Below, in pieces: positions 1 to 8,970 of a DNA stretch of 64,000 nt. Origin of the DNA: Pirellulales bacterium (GTDB taxonomy: Bacteria; Planctomycetota; Planctomycetia; Pirellulales; PALSA-1355); NCBI GenBank assembly GCA_022844125.1, contig JALHMI010000012.1, positions 218,829-282,828 of the forward strand, in the 5' to 3' direction. The notes under the pieces were generated by a model. It had not been told where the DNA came from. It did not search any database and worked only from the letters and a program-made list of their open reading frames with translations. The position numbers and the translations under genes were made by a program. Positions within the stretch are counted from its first letter, which is position 1. Each line of letters opens with the position of its first letter.

Positions 1-688
1 TTCCCACCGCAAAAGCACCTGGCACAAACCATTCGGGACGCACGATGTGTTCGTCTCCATTGGTGCAGGTCGCGATAACGTCCGCCCCCGAGACGGTAGA
101 CGCGTTGTCCTGGCAGAGTACGATCTCGCCGGTGAAGTAGTCGCTTGCCTGGTCTCTGAGTGCGGCCATGGCGGTCGGGCGGACGTCTCGGAGGCGGACT
201 TGACGCAAGGCCGGAATCTGCGAGGTGAGGAAACGCAGATGCATCGTGCCCTCAAAGCCGCAGCCAACCACCGCCAGTGCGCTCGCATCGACCGCGGCGC
301 AGCGCTTGGCGATGATGGAGCTGACGGCGGCAGTGCGCAGCCCAGTGGCATAGCTGCAATCCATGATCGCCAGCGGAATGCCGGTCGCAGTGTCGTTATA
401 GACCTGGATGCCGGTCACGTTGGGCAGACCTCGCTGATAGTTTTGGGCGAACCCTCCCACCCACTTCAGTCCGCACGCGCCGAGTTGATGCAGATAGGCG
501 GGCATGGCGTGCAGGAAGTTGGCCGGGTCGGTCCCGGTAGGATGGATGCCGATCTTGGGATGCATCTCATAGGTGCCGGCAGCGTGCTCGCGTAGCGCCT
601 GCTCGACCACCGGAACAACTTCGGCTGGTCCGAGTGACAGGGATACGACATCGTCACGCGAAAGGAGCAGCACATCGATGTGTTTCAT
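1..688 (-). CDS. Ornithine cyclodeaminase / mu-crystallin family protein, C-terminus cut by window edge
   Basis: The reading frame opens at ATG 688 (MKHIDVLLLSRDDV) and runs without a stop to base 1, so about 229 residues are visible and the C-terminus lies outside. AAGGGAA about eight bases upstream is a fair ribosome binding site. The fold signature of the family is clear: VTGIQVYNDTATGIPLAIMD followed by SYATGLRTAAVSS, then the Rossmann segment VVGCGFEGTMHL, which stands where the family has GxGxQxxxHL. Members are NAD(P)-dependent deaminases or imine reductases such as ornithine cyclodeaminase, alanine dehydrogenase and ketimine reductase. The substrate cannot be told from this fragment. 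Confidence 0.85.
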   Translation of the reverse strand, partial: MKHIDVLLLSRDDVVSLSLGPAEVVPVVEQALREHAAGTYEMHPKIGIHPTGTDPANFLHAMPAYLHQLGACGLKWVGGFAQNYQRGLPNVTGIQVYNDTATGIPLAIMDCSYATGLRTAAVSSIIAKRCAAVDASALAVVGCGFEGTMHLRFLTSQIPALRQVRLRDVRPTAMAALRDQASDYFTGEIVLCQDNASTVSGADVIATCTNGDEHIVRPEWFVPGAFAVG

Positions 689-1085
689 CGTCAGATTCCC
701 TTGGGTGGGGGCGAGACAAAAGGGGCCAGCGGCGAGCCAAGTCCAACCTCAAAGTTCAGGGCAGGTGTGCGAAATCGGTGCTTCGGGCGGCGAATTCGCT
801 CAGTACGAGGTGAGCGTCGTCGACGACATTTGACATAAGTCGGCTGCCAAACTAATTCCCACACAGATGGCAATTTCGATGCCCATCCGAGCAGCTTGCC
901 AAATCGCGGCTTTCGGGAAGATAAACTCGTGACTCCAATCGTCGGACTTTCAGGACGGCTCGTCGCACCGATGTCGGCACGGCGATTGCAACTACACTGA
1001 AACGACGAGTTCTGCCGCTGGCGCCGCCTCAAAGCTTATTGGACGGCGGTTCACTTTCATCGACGCATCCACACCGAGGTGACGC
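689..1085. other. Non-coding spacer between divergent genes
   Basis: This 397-base spacer separates the divergent cyclodeaminase-type and ppk2 genes. Short frames on both strands have no recognisable protein features. A perfect TTGACA at 828-833 has no good -10 hexamer at 16-18 bases. I see no stable terminator, repeat or RNA. Confidence 0.5.
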
Positions 1086-2138
1086 ATGACGCCGGAAGAA
1101 TTAGCGGGAACGACAGCGGCGGCGTTTCCGGCAGATGCCAGCAATCTGCAAGACGCCGGATCCGACGGTGAGCGCGCCGCCTTTGAAGCTGCCTGGAACG
1201 GCCGTCTGGACAACGGTTCGGCGGAGTTGCTCTACGATGATCGCGAGCGGCGTGACGCCATCGCCGGGGACGCGGCCGATCTTTCGGACGGCCTGCACCT
1301 GAGTTCCGACGAGATGTCGGACCTGCATTCGACTCGAGATTTCATCCGCCTGCTGCGTTCGAAGTCGCTGAATGTTGGCAAGATTAAGACCGCGGTAGCC
1401 TATGAGTTCGAACTCGAGTCACTGCAGATCGAACTCGTGAAGCTGCAGCGCTGGATTCAGGAGAAAGGCAAGCGGCTGGCGATTCTCTTTGAAGGCCGCG
1501 ACGCCGCAGGCAAGGGGGGCACGATCCGGCGGTTCATCGAGCACCTCAACCCACGCGCCATGCGGGTCGTGGCCTTGCCAGCTCCGACAGAGGAGGAGCG
1601 CGGTCAGTGGTATTTCCAGCGCTATATGAAGCAACTCCCGAATGGGGGCGAAATCGTGTTCTTCGACCGCAGTTGGTACAACCGCGCGGTGGTCGAACCC
1701 GTGAATAACTTCTGCACGCGCGAGCAGTACGAGCGGTACATGCTACAGGTTCCCGAGTTTGAACACATGCTCGTTGAAGATGGCGTTCTCTTAGTGAAGT
1801 TTTGGTTCTCGATCGGCAAGGAAGTACAAGCGATGCGGTTTCAATCGCGGCGCCACAATCCGCTCAAACAGTGGAAGCTCAGTCCGCTGGACGAACGTGC
1901 ACAGGACCAGTGGCATGCCTACACGAAGTACAAAGAAGTCATGTTCAGCCGGACCCACAATACCTTCAGTCCGTGGATTATTGTGCAAGCGAACAATAAA
2001 CGCCGCGCGCGGCTGGAGAGCATGCGCTACCTGCTATCACAAATTGATTACGACGGTAAAGCAGAGGCGCGAGTCAGTCTATATCCCGATCCTAACGTCG
2101 TCACCCGGTTTCACCGCGGCTCGATCGTCACGGACTAG
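1086..2138 (+). CDS. ppk2: Polyphosphate kinase 2 (PPK2) family protein
   Basis: 350 residues. PPK2 enzymes transfer phosphate between polyphosphate and nucleoside di- or monophosphates in the cytoplasm. The core starts near residue 105. Walker A is FEGRDAAGKGGTIRRF (about 136-150), the lid region has LPAPTEEERGQWYFQRY, and Walker B is VFFDRSWYNRAVVEPV (about 191-206), all close to the PPK2 consensus. The C-terminal part has SPLDERAQDQWHAYTKYK and the typical NNKRRARL. The first 100 residues are an acidic, low-complexity extension. ATG is preceded by GAGGTGACGC, a fair binding site. Direction (ADP or AMP, synthesis or use) cannot be decided from sequence. Confidence 0.93.
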   Translation: MTPEELAGTTAAAFPADASNLQDAGSDGERAAFEAAWNGRLDNGSAELLYDDRERRDAIAGDAADLSDGLHLSSDEMSDLHSTRDFIRLLRSKSLNVGKIKTAVAYEFELESLQIELVKLQRWIQEKGKRLAILFEGRDAAGKGGTIRRFIEHLNPRAMRVVALPAPTEEERGQWYFQRYMKQLPNGGEIVFFDRSWYNRAVVEPVNNFCTREQYERYMLQVPEFEHMLVEDGVLLVKFWFSIGKEVQAMRFQSRRHNPLKQWKLSPLDERAQDQWHAYTKYKEVMFSRTHNTFSPWIIVQANNKRRARLESMRYLLSQIDYDGKAEARVSLYPDPNVVTRFHRGSIVTD

Positions 2139-2304
2139 CGGCAGCTACCGGCAGAGGAGCCCGTGAGCCACCCAGGTGCTGCCTGGTGCCTTTGCTTGTA
2201 AATACGATGGGCTGTTCAACCACGCCGAGTCCGATCGAAAACAGCCCCAGTGCCCGGGATTCTCATGGGACGTTCGCCGTGCACGGGTTCCGCCCGTCGA
2301 ACGC

Positions 2305-2333
2305 TTGACAGGGCCGAGCAACACGACTAAAGT
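2305..2333 (+). promoter_or_regulatory. Predicted sigma70-type promoter
   Basis: TTGACA (2305-2310), a 17-base spacer, then TAAAGT (2328-2333, four of six matches to TATAAT). Transcription would start near 2340, about 55 bases before the ATG at 2396. This supports 2396 as the start of the next gene, because longer in-frame versions would begin inside the promoter. Confidence 0.6.
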
Positions 2334-2395
2334 TGCCAAAGGTCGGACCGCCAGTTTCTGCGCGTCAGCATACGCTTTGGCGGTTGAGTTTTTTG

Positions 2396-2833
2396 ATGAG
2401 CATTCTGGTTCAACGAACCACGATTTGGGCCTTTGCGGCCTTTTTTGGCTGTGTTTCGCTGCTCGGCCCCGGCTGGCACTGCGTCTTTGGCCAGCATTTT
2501 CATGGCTCGGATCGCTGCGCGCACGCCGAATCGGTCACTGCCGACTGCCGCCGTCATTGCTGTACGACCCCGCCTGGCACGAAGGACTCCACGCCCCAGG
2601 CGGATCCCGCCAACCGTGGCGACGGGTCAGCCGTTCAAGCCTTCGCCAATCCTGCGCATCACTGCCCATTGTGCCAGTTTTTTGGCACAGCGCAGTGGTC
2701 GCAAGCAGATGTCCCAACCGAACTTGTCCTGGTAGCCACGGAGCTACTCACACCGGCCGCCCCCGCGCGCGAGCGCGAAGCCCCGCGGCTGTATCTCTCG
2801 CGAGCTCCGCCTCGCGATCTTTCGCACCGCTGA
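2396..2833 (+). CDS. Small His/Cys-rich exported or membrane-anchored protein
   Basis: 145 residues from ATG 2396. The N-terminus (MSILVQRTTIWAFAAFFGCV) is a signal or anchor segment. Downstream are GPGWHCVFGQHFHG, a cysteine pair in CRRHCC and NPAHHCPLCQFFGTAQ (about residues 85-100), which together look like metal ligands. The layout resembles small DUF2946-like proteins of planctomycetes with an HxCPxC element, but I cannot assign the family firmly. The C-terminal 45 residues are Arg/Pro/Ala-rich and unremarkable. The gene stands alone behind its own promoter. Metal handling is inference only. Confidence 0.6.
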   Translation: MSILVQRTTIWAFAAFFGCVSLLGPGWHCVFGQHFHGSDRCAHAESVTADCRRHCCTTPPGTKDSTPQADPANRGDGSAVQAFANPAHHCPLCQFFGTAQWSQADVPTELVLVATELLTPAAPAREREAPRLYLSRAPPRDLSHR

Positions 2834-3129
2834 GTCGCTGTTTTGGCCGAAGTGTCGGTCGAATCGTGCGCTTAGCGTCTCCTTGGGTCCATCACGCCCC
2901 TTAGCGAGTCCGCTCATTCATTGAGCCATGTTGATCGCGCCTGCACATTTCGCATTGTGCGGTGATTGACCAGCAGCCAACCGAACACGAATGCGCCTTC
3001 CTCCGGAGGGCGCCGAGCGATCGCGGTCCGACCAGTTCGCACGCTCGTGCGCCCCCGGAGCGGAGGTTCACCATCCCCTTTGTCATCGCGCTCCAAAGGC
3101 GCGCCAAATCAAGAACGCATGAACTCCTC

Positions 3130-3858
3130 ATGAGACTTACCCGTGGATTTACGCTCGTCGAACTGCTGGTGGTGATTGCCATCATCGGCGTGCTCGTGGG
3201 ATTGATGATTCCGGCCGTGCAGGCGTCGCGCGAAAGTGCGCGCCGAGCACAGTGCGCCAGCAACCTGCGTCAGGTCGGCTTCGCCATCATGCGCTACTGC
3301 GACAACCATTCGGGCCGCTGGCCGGAAACCAGCCACACGGTTGAACCCGATCCGGTGACAGGCAAGTTCGACCGGGCCTGGATCTATACGCTGGCGCCTT
3401 ACCTGGAGGACGTGGACGCGATCCGGATTTGCCCCAGCGATCAGCTCGCCCGGCTGCGGCTGCTGGGGAAGGGGACCAGCTACACGCTGAATGGCTACCT
3501 GTCGGATGAACTGCGGCCGCCAAACAATTTCGACAATCGCCGGAAGGTGGCGTCGATGTCGCAAACGGTGGTGGCCTTCGAACTCTCGGAGAAGAAGGAC
3601 TCTGGCGCCGCGCGAACCGAAAATCCAGCCGACATCGATCCCCATAACGATCACGTGCACTCGTTCAACTGGTTCAGCACGTCGAATCTGCAGCAGAAGC
3701 AGGTGCTCGAAGCGGTTGGCAACGAAGTTGCCATCGAACGGCACCACGACACAACGCATTTTCTCTATGCCGATGGTCACGTCGACCTGATTCCCGTAGA
3801 GCAGCTCGAGCGTTGGGTCGAGCAACCGTTCAACTTTGCCAAGCCGCCAGCGCTGTGA
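3130..3858 (+). CDS. DUF1559-family pseudopilin (type II secretion/type IV pilin-like)
   Basis: 243 residues from ATG 3130. The start is immediately followed by the prepilin leader and helix [19 protein letters not shown], with Gly before FTLVE as the peptidase cleavage/methylation site. Then comes [20 protein letters not shown], the diagnostic DUF1559 segment. Near the C-terminus is [14 protein letters not shown], matching the family's F-x-DGHV motif. These large-family planctomycete proteins are thought to form pseudopilins, but their role is unknown. No strong ribosome binding site is visible. An upstream in-frame extension to 2962 is open but lacks family similarity and would bury the leader peptide. 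Confidence 0.88.
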   Translation: MRLTRGFTLVELLVVIAIIGVLVGLMIPAVQASRESARRAQCASNLRQVGFAIMRYCDNHSGRWPETSHTVEPDPVTGKFDRAWIYTLAPYLEDVDAIRICPSDQLARLRLLGKGTSYTLNGYLSDELRPPNNFDNRRKVASMSQTVVAFELSEKKDSGAARTENPADIDPHNDHVHSFNWFSTSNLQQKQVLEAVGNEVAIERHHDTTHFLYADGHVDLIPVEQLERWVEQPFNFAKPPAL

Positions 3859-4105
3859 GCCGGCGGCGTCTGATCTTTCATTTAACTAGGAAAGGAGCAC
3901 GCTCGTGAGGTTCAACACCAGTTAGCCCTGGACGCCACCAATTGCCAGTCGTCGCCACCGCGCTCGCGCGTTCGGCGACCCCAGCGAAACAAGAAATGCT
4001 TCCGGGGGGAAACGTTTGCTTATACGACCGCATGCCCCGCGAATGTGCCGGGCCGCGCTCTATATCGTTCGAGATTTTCATTACTGAGACTGGAAAGGTT
4101 TTCCC

Positions 4106-4885
4106 ATGCGGAATTTTTCATTGGTTATTGCTTTGGCGGCGTCCTTGTTTCTGGCCTCTCGCGTGCAAGCGGACGAGGAACACGGTCACTTCGACGTCGT
4201 CCCCTATGCCGATGGCGGCAAGATCCTGACTGGCGGCCGAGACGACTCGACGCTGGCAACCGTCACCGAGCTGCGCGTGTTCGGCTACGAGTTTGGTGAG
4301 GAACCAAGCGATCCGTACTTCATCGGCGATCCGGGATTTAACAACGGCGCCTTCGCAATCGGCTTGTTCCCGAATAATGGCTTGCTGCCGACGAGCCAGA
4401 CGCTACGGTTCAATCTGATCACGAACCTCGAGTTCTGGGACGGAAGCGGCGCGGTGAACTTCGCCGCAGCGCCGGCCGACGTTGACCTGGGGCTCATTCG
4501 TGGCAGCTCCACTGGCTACGTCAGCGGCACGGGGGTGACCGGTACGCTTCCCACCATTGGTTCGACGGGTGGCAGTGGCCGGTTGCACAACCACCTGAGT
4601 TCGGAGCTGCGTTTTCAGGGCTCGAGCAATCCCCTCGACCCGAGTGCTCCGGAGGGCCTTTACCTGCTCGGCATGACGCTGAGCCTCAACGGACTGGAAG
4701 ATTCGGACCCGATCTACCTCGTCTACAACAACGGGCTCGACGAAGAGCTACACGAGTTGGGGATGGAATGGGTCGAGACCAACCTGGTGCCCGAGCCGCA
4801 GACCTGGCTGATGATGGGCACGGCGCTGGTGGGCCTCATGGCGGTGGGGCGCCGCCGGCTCGCTCGGCTTCGTTCGGCCAGCTAA
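4106..4885 (+). CDS. PEP-CTERM sorting domain protein
   Basis: 259 residues. The signal peptide (MRNFSLVIALAASLFLASRVQA) should be cleaved at AQA/DEE. The middle is a Gly/Ser/Asn-rich beta-type domain of unknown function. The C-terminus is a textbook PEP-CTERM signal: VPEPQTWLMMGTALVGLMAV followed by GRRRLARLR, that is PEP, a transmembrane helix, then a basic tail. Such proteins are processed by an exosortase and usually end up in extracellular matrix or surface layers. No exosortase gene lies in the window. The 247-base gap upstream shows no other gene. Confidence 0.88.
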   Translation: MRNFSLVIALAASLFLASRVQADEEHGHFDVVPYADGGKILTGGRDDSTLATVTELRVFGYEFGEEPSDPYFIGDPGFNNGAFAIGLFPNNGLLPTSQTLRFNLITNLEFWDGSGAVNFAAAPADVDLGLIRGSSTGYVSGTGVTGTLPTIGSTGGSGRLHNHLSSELRFQGSSNPLDPSAPEGLYLLGMTLSLNGLEDSDPIYLVYNNGLDEELHELGMEWVETNLVPEPQTWLMMGTALVGLMAVGRRRLARLRSAS

Positions 4886-4958
4886 CCGCACCCCCGGAAT
4901 GCGGTCCGCGGTCGGGAAGCGGGAATTCCCCTTCTCGACCGTGGGGCCGCACCGGCGA

Positions 4959-5654
4959 CTACACCACGATCGTGTGCTGCTCTTCCGCCTGATATTCTTC
5001 GATCGGCACGCCCACGGCCAGAACCGTGCCGCCGCTCGAGAACGCACCGTCGATCTTCTGCGTCCAAGTAACTTCGACGACAAACGACAGACGCTTTTCG
5101 CCCGTATGGAAGTTCAGCATCACGGTTCGCGTTGGAACCGGGTCGACGTGTTCGAACGAGATCACGCGCGAGGAGATTTGCTGCAACGTGCCCGTCATGG
5201 GCGGCAGCAAGATGCTTGATTCGCCGCGCTCGTCGACGGGCACGATTTCAAGCGGATAGTCGGCGATCAGCTCCATCTGGTCGCGCCGCCGATTTCGTTG
5301 CGCCTGGCCGAGCTTCCCTCGCATGTCGAATGACGCTTGTTGAGCCAGTTGTCGCACCGCGGCGTTGATTGAATCGATCGTGGCCGTGTGCTGGTGCAAC
5401 CGGTCGAGGCCGAATTCAAACCGGGCCTGCATAGCCAGATCGCGCAGCCGGCGCATGCGGGCTTGGCGCAGTTTGTCGATGCTGCTCAGCCCGAGCGCGG
5501 CCGCCAGCCCCAGGGCGCCCATCTGAGCCCAGATCTGTTGCCAGCGTTCGTCGAGCGAGTGGCCGTAGGCGCCAGCCAACAGGCAAACGCTTATCCAGCC
5601 GATCAGCGTGGGCGCCGAGATCAGGCGCCATGTTCGCGTGGACTTCTGTTCCAT
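4959..5654 (-). CDS. Hypothetical membrane protein with two N-terminal helices
   Basis: 231 residues. Two hydrophobic segments (about 12-30, APTLIGWISVCLLAGAYG, and 42-58, WAQMGALGLAAALGLSS) are followed by a basic, probably helical stretch (DKLRQARMRRLRDLAMQARF) and then a soluble beta-rich part from about residue 125. That part begins MELIADYPLEIVPVDERGES and ends in a plausible strand-rich domain. The topology suggests an inner-membrane protein with a cytoplasmic C-terminal domain that resembles PilZ-like or regulatory domains only in layout. I do not recognise the family. It is convergent with the PEP-CTERM gene. Confidence 0.6.
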   Translation of the reverse strand: MEQKSTRTWRLISAPTLIGWISVCLLAGAYGHSLDERWQQIWAQMGALGLAAALGLSSIDKLRQARMRRLRDLAMQARFEFGLDRLHQHTATIDSINAAVRQLAQQASFDMRGKLGQAQRNRRRDQMELIADYPLEIVPVDERGESSILLPPMTGTLQQISSRVISFEHVDPVPTRTVMLNFHTGEKRLSFVVEVTWTQKIDGAFSSGGTVLAVGVPIEEYQAEEQHTIVV

Positions 5655-5799
5655 TCCAGCCCCCTCAAGTAGTTATCCTGCAAGAAGCGTAGGACACCCC
5701 GCCCGGGCGTCAAATGCCCGCGATTCACAGCTAAAGTCTGGACGCTGACGCAGCGCCAGGATCGGCAGAACCGATAAAACCGCGCTGCGCTGCGGCTGG

Positions 5800-6480
5800 C
5801 TACCCCGCCGCGGCCTCGGCGCCCAGATCGGCTGCGAAGTCTCCTGCAAGCGGTCCACTCGCCTGCGAGACCTTCGGATAGCGCGCGGCAAACGTGCGAA
5901 CGATGTCGTCGTAAGGCACGTCGACAAAGCAGCCGTGGTCGACGAGGTACTCCATGTACTGCGCTCCGGCCAGATCGAAGGGATGGTAGATTGAGTCGGT
6001 CACGCCGTCGAAATCCAGCGGCGCCAATCGCGCCCGCTCGCACAGGGTGCGGTTGAACGAAACGGTCGCTTTCACCCACCGGCCGCGGAGATAAAGCTCG
6101 TTGTAGCCGTGATAGTAAAAGACGTTCGTGCCCAGGAAATCCAGCAGTTTGTGGGTGGCCATGTGGTTGCAGACGTTGGCATAGCACAGCCCGCAGGGAA
6201 TGCCCACGGCCCGACACATCGCCGCCAGCAGCACGCTTTTGGGGACGCACCACGACTGCCCGCGCTCAATAACGTAGGTGGCCCGCATCGCCTGGGGAGC
6301 GAGTTCGAGGTTATAGGCGTCGTAGCGAATGCCGTCGCGCACGGCATAGAACAGCCGGCAAGCCCGCTCGATTTCGTCCGAAATGCCCCCCACGACTTCG
6401 TGGGCTAGCTCGCGAATGAGCGGGTTTTGACTCTCGACAAAGGGCGTCGCCAGCAGAAAGTCGCTCGGTTTGCGGGTCAT
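5800..6480 (-). CDS. Transglutaminase-like cysteine peptidase family protein
   Basis: 226 residues, no signal peptide. The transglutaminase-like core shows the catalytic Cys in GQSWCVPKSVLLAAMCRAVG (Cys about 77), the His in NVFYYHGYNELYLRGRW (about 123) and the Asp in LDFDGVTDSIYHPF, in the expected order and spacing. CRLFYAVRDGIRYD before it matches the usual lead-in. These domains act as peptidases, amidases or cross-linkers. The cytosolic forms in bacteria are poorly characterised. The last 25 residues are Ala/Gly-rich. Divergent from the MarR gene across 221 bases, so the regulator may control it (inference). Confidence 0.85.
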   Translation of the reverse strand: MTRKPSDFLLATPFVESQNPLIRELAHEVVGGISDEIERACRLFYAVRDGIRYDAYNLELAPQAMRATYVIERGQSWCVPKSVLLAAMCRAVGIPCGLCYANVCNHMATHKLLDFLGTNVFYYHGYNELYLRGRWVKATVSFNRTLCERARLAPLDFDGVTDSIYHPFDLAGAQYMEYLVDHGCFVDVPYDDIVRTFAARYPKVSQASGPLAGDFAADLGAEAAAG

Positions 6481-6701
6481 ACGTTGATCTCTGTTGAACG
6501 GTCGAAAACGTGGCCGTTGCCATGCGAACTGGCGCTACAACGCGACGCCGTCATTCTGCCAGACGGTGATAATCGCGGCTTTCTGCCCCTGAAAAGATTT
6601 CTTTCAGTTGCCGGCCAGCTTCCATTCGTTTAGTGTAGTAAAGTTCTTCGTAACGACTGATACGATGGTCGTTTTGGTTCTTTTGTGTTTGGCGCGCGCA
6701 A

Positions 6702-7169
6702 ATGTCCTGCGATCTTCCGGAGATCGACCAGTCGAAGCTGGCCGAAATGGCACGTACTTGTGCGTGTTTTAATTTTCGCAAAGCTTCGCGGAGTGTCACC
6801 CAACTGTTTGACCAGATTTTGGCCCCCACGGGGCTGAGGTCGACGCAGTTGGTGATCCTTATAACGACCCAGTTGTTGGGCCAAAGCAGCATCGCTCGCT
6901 TGGCTCGCGAACTGGTGATGGATCGCTCCACGCTCACGCGGAATCTCAAGCCGCTGATGAACATGGGTCTGCTGCGATTCGCCCCCGAGAGCGGCAAGCA
7001 GAAGGCGGTCGAGGTGACCGTCGAAGGGCAAGTCGCTCTGCTGAGGGCGTCGCCCTACTGGAGCCAAGCGCAGACTCAGCTCGTCAATCGCGTTGGCGAG
7101 GAAGCCTGGAACCGGATCATGTCGGATCTCAACGCGATTGTCGAGGCGACGCGCTCGAGCGGGATGTAG
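6702..7169 (+). CDS. MarR-family winged-helix transcriptional regulator
   Basis: 155 residues. The N-terminal dimerisation helix includes CACFNFRKASRSVTQLFDQIL, and the winged helix follows: LRSTQLVILITTQLLGQSSI, LARELVMDRSTLTRNLKPLM (recognition helix) and the wing EVTVEGQVALLRASPYWSQA. The ACACFNFRKASR motif is typical of a MarR group with an N-terminal Cys pair (here CAC), which may sense oxidants. That is an inference by analogy with OhrR-like proteins. It stands divergent from the transglutaminase-like gene. ATG 6702 is likely, although M16 (MARTCACF) is also possible. Confidence 0.85.
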   Translation: MSCDLPEIDQSKLAEMARTCACFNFRKASRSVTQLFDQILAPTGLRSTQLVILITTQLLGQSSIARLARELVMDRSTLTRNLKPLMNMGLLRFAPESGKQKAVEVTVEGQVALLRASPYWSQAQTQLVNRVGEEAWNRIMSDLNAIVEATRSSGM

Positions 7170-7212
7170 TTCCGCGGCTCTTGGGTGGTAGGCCGGTAGC
7201 GCCATCACTTCT

Positions 7213-7605
7213 TTAGCCTCGCTTGCCGCGTGTGTCGCCGTCTCCCCAGCGGCCGCGGTACTCGCCGGCGGGGTACTTCAGCTCGTTCTTTCGCATCTTG
7301 TCGTGCATCGCGTGGCTGACGTCGAGCCCCAATTCGTTGGCCATGGCCAACGCATAGCAAATCACATCGGCCAACTCCTCGCCGGCGGCAACTCGCCTGG
7401 CCTCATCATTCGCCACGTCGCGAGACTCGGTCTGATCGAGCCATTGAAAGTGCTCCATCAGCTCGGCGGCTTCAATCGCCAGGGCCATCGCCAGATTCTT
7501 GGGCGTGTGAAACTGTTTCCAGTCTCGCTCCGCGACGAACCGTGCCACCAGCTCGCGAAGCTGCGCGACCGTCGTCTCGGCGTCCGTTATCGGGGATCCA
7601 TTCAT
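7213..7605 (-). CDS. MazG-like nucleotide pyrophosphohydrolase
   Basis: 130 residues from ATG 7605. All-alpha NTP-PPase fold: FHTPKNLAMALAIEAAELME supplies the ExxE helix and EELADVICYALAMANELGL the ExxD helix, the four acidic Mg ligands of the MazG/dCTPase-like family. Length matches single-domain members (about 110-120). Such enzymes hydrolyse noncanonical or excess NTPs to NMP plus pyrophosphate. Longer in-frame starts reach 7722 but add a low-similarity Cys-containing leader, so I prefer 7605. Divergent from larC. Confidence 0.85.
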   Translation of the reverse strand: MNGSPITDAETTVAQLRELVARFVAERDWKQFHTPKNLAMALAIEAAELMEHFQWLDQTESRDVANDEARRVAAGEELADVICYALAMANELGLDVSHAMHDKMRKNELKYPAGEYRGRWGDGDTRGKRG

Positions 7606-7784
7606 CGGGCAATCTCCGCAGGTGGCGACGTCTCGCTGGTGCGATTCATCGTAGAGCGGGCAACCGCCCGTGGCAAACCGCGAAACCGCGTTCGGGGTGA
7701 CCGGTGCCGCGACGCCAGGCACGTGTTAGAATCTCCAGTCCGTTGCACCCATATTCAACCAACAGCAGCAAAGACGCGATTCTT

Positions 7785-8948
7785 ATGAAGACGGCCTATC
7801 TCGACTGTGCCAGCGGGATCAGCGGCGACATGACACTCGGAGCGCTCATCGACGCCGGCGCGGACCTCGAAGCGGTCAACGCCGCGATTCGCTCGCTCGG
7901 CTGGACGAATGTTCGTGTCACCACCACGCCGGTCAAAAAGAAGGGCTTTCGCGCCACGCAAGTAAAAATTGAGCACGAACCTGAGCACAAGCACCGGCAT
8001 CTCCACCACATCACCGCGATGATCGACGGCAGCACGCTCAACGACAGGCAGCGGGAACTCGCCCACCGAATCTTTCGCAAGCTCGCTGAAGCCGAGGCCA
8101 AGGTGCACGGCAGCACGATCGAGAAGGTCCATTTTCACGAAGTCGGCGCGGTCGACTCGATCTGCGACATCGTGGGCGTGGCCGTTGCCTGGGATCTGCT
8201 CGGCATCGAGCGGGCGGTCGCTTCGGCGATACCCACCGGCACCGGCTTCATCGAGATCGCTCACGGCCGCTGTTCGATTCCCGCTCCGGCGACGGCCGAA
8301 CTGCTGAAGGGGATTTCGCTTGCGCCGTCCACCGTGCCGTACGAGCTGACCACGCCGACCGGTGCGGCGATTCTGGCCGCGCTCGTCGAAGGCTACGGCC
8401 CCGTTCCGGCAATGACGGTCAAGGCCATCGGCTATGGCTCCGGTGAACGCGATCTAGAAGAGCAGGCCAACTTGCTGCGGCTGCTGGTCGGCGAATCGAC
8501 GGACCATGCCGCGCAAGAAACGTTGACCCTGCTGGAGACGAACCTTGACGACACGAGCGGCGAGCTGATCGGCCATGCGATCGGCTTGCTGTGGAAGGCC
8601 GGCGCGCTCGATGTCTACACCACGGCAATTCAGATGAAGAAAAATCGCCCCGGTGTCATGCTCTCGGCGCTGTGCGAACCGGCTACCGCACGTGAGCTCG
8701 AAGCGATCCTGTTTCGCGAGACGACCACGCTGGGCGTGCGACGACTGACCGTCGCGCGAACGAAGCTCGCCCGCGAGACGAAAAGCGTCGACACCAGCTT
8801 CGGGCGGATCGACGGCGTGCTGGCTCGACTGGCCGACGGCTCGACGCGGTTCTCGCCAGAGTACGAGTCGTGCCGCGTGGCGGCGGAGCGGCACAGCGTG
8901 GCACTCCGCGCGGTATACGAAGCGGCGCAGCGGGCAGCAGCGGAATAA
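7785..8948 (+). CDS. larC: LarC, nickel-pincer cofactor biosynthesis protein (DUF111 family)
   Basis: 387 residues from ATG 7785. The family start AYLDCASGISGDMTLGALID is exact, followed by the His-rich loop HEPEHKHRHLHHI and EKVHFHEVGAVDSICDIVG, the hallmark of LarC. Also present are AELLKGISL and YELTTPTGAAILAAL. LarC inserts nickel in a CTP-dependent step to finish the pincer cofactor of lactate racemase-type enzymes. The C-terminal CTP-binding part includes LETNLDDTSGELIGHAIGLL. Neither larA, larB nor larE is in the window. A TAGAAT (7727-7732) with TGT in front could be an extended -10. Confidence 0.93.
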   Translation: MKTAYLDCASGISGDMTLGALIDAGADLEAVNAAIRSLGWTNVRVTTTPVKKKGFRATQVKIEHEPEHKHRHLHHITAMIDGSTLNDRQRELAHRIFRKLAEAEAKVHGSTIEKVHFHEVGAVDSICDIVGVAVAWDLLGIERAVASAIPTGTGFIEIAHGRCSIPAPATAELLKGISLAPSTVPYELTTPTGAAILAALVEGYGPVPAMTVKAIGYGSGERDLEEQANLLRLLVGESTDHAAQETLTLLETNLDDTSGELIGHAIGLLWKAGALDVYTTAIQMKKNRPGVMLSALCEPATARELEAILFRETTTLGVRRLTVARTKLARETKSVDTSFGRIDGVLARLADGSTRFSPEYESCRVAAERHSVALRAVYEAAQRAAAE

Positions 8949-8970
8949 AACTTGCCCAGCCCGTAACGTC

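Noticed and set aside
691..1032. 113-codon minus-strand frame in the first spacer
   Set aside because: Arg/Pro/Ser-rich without a fold or homologous motif; it lies upstream of the cyclodeaminase-type gene with no good binding site.
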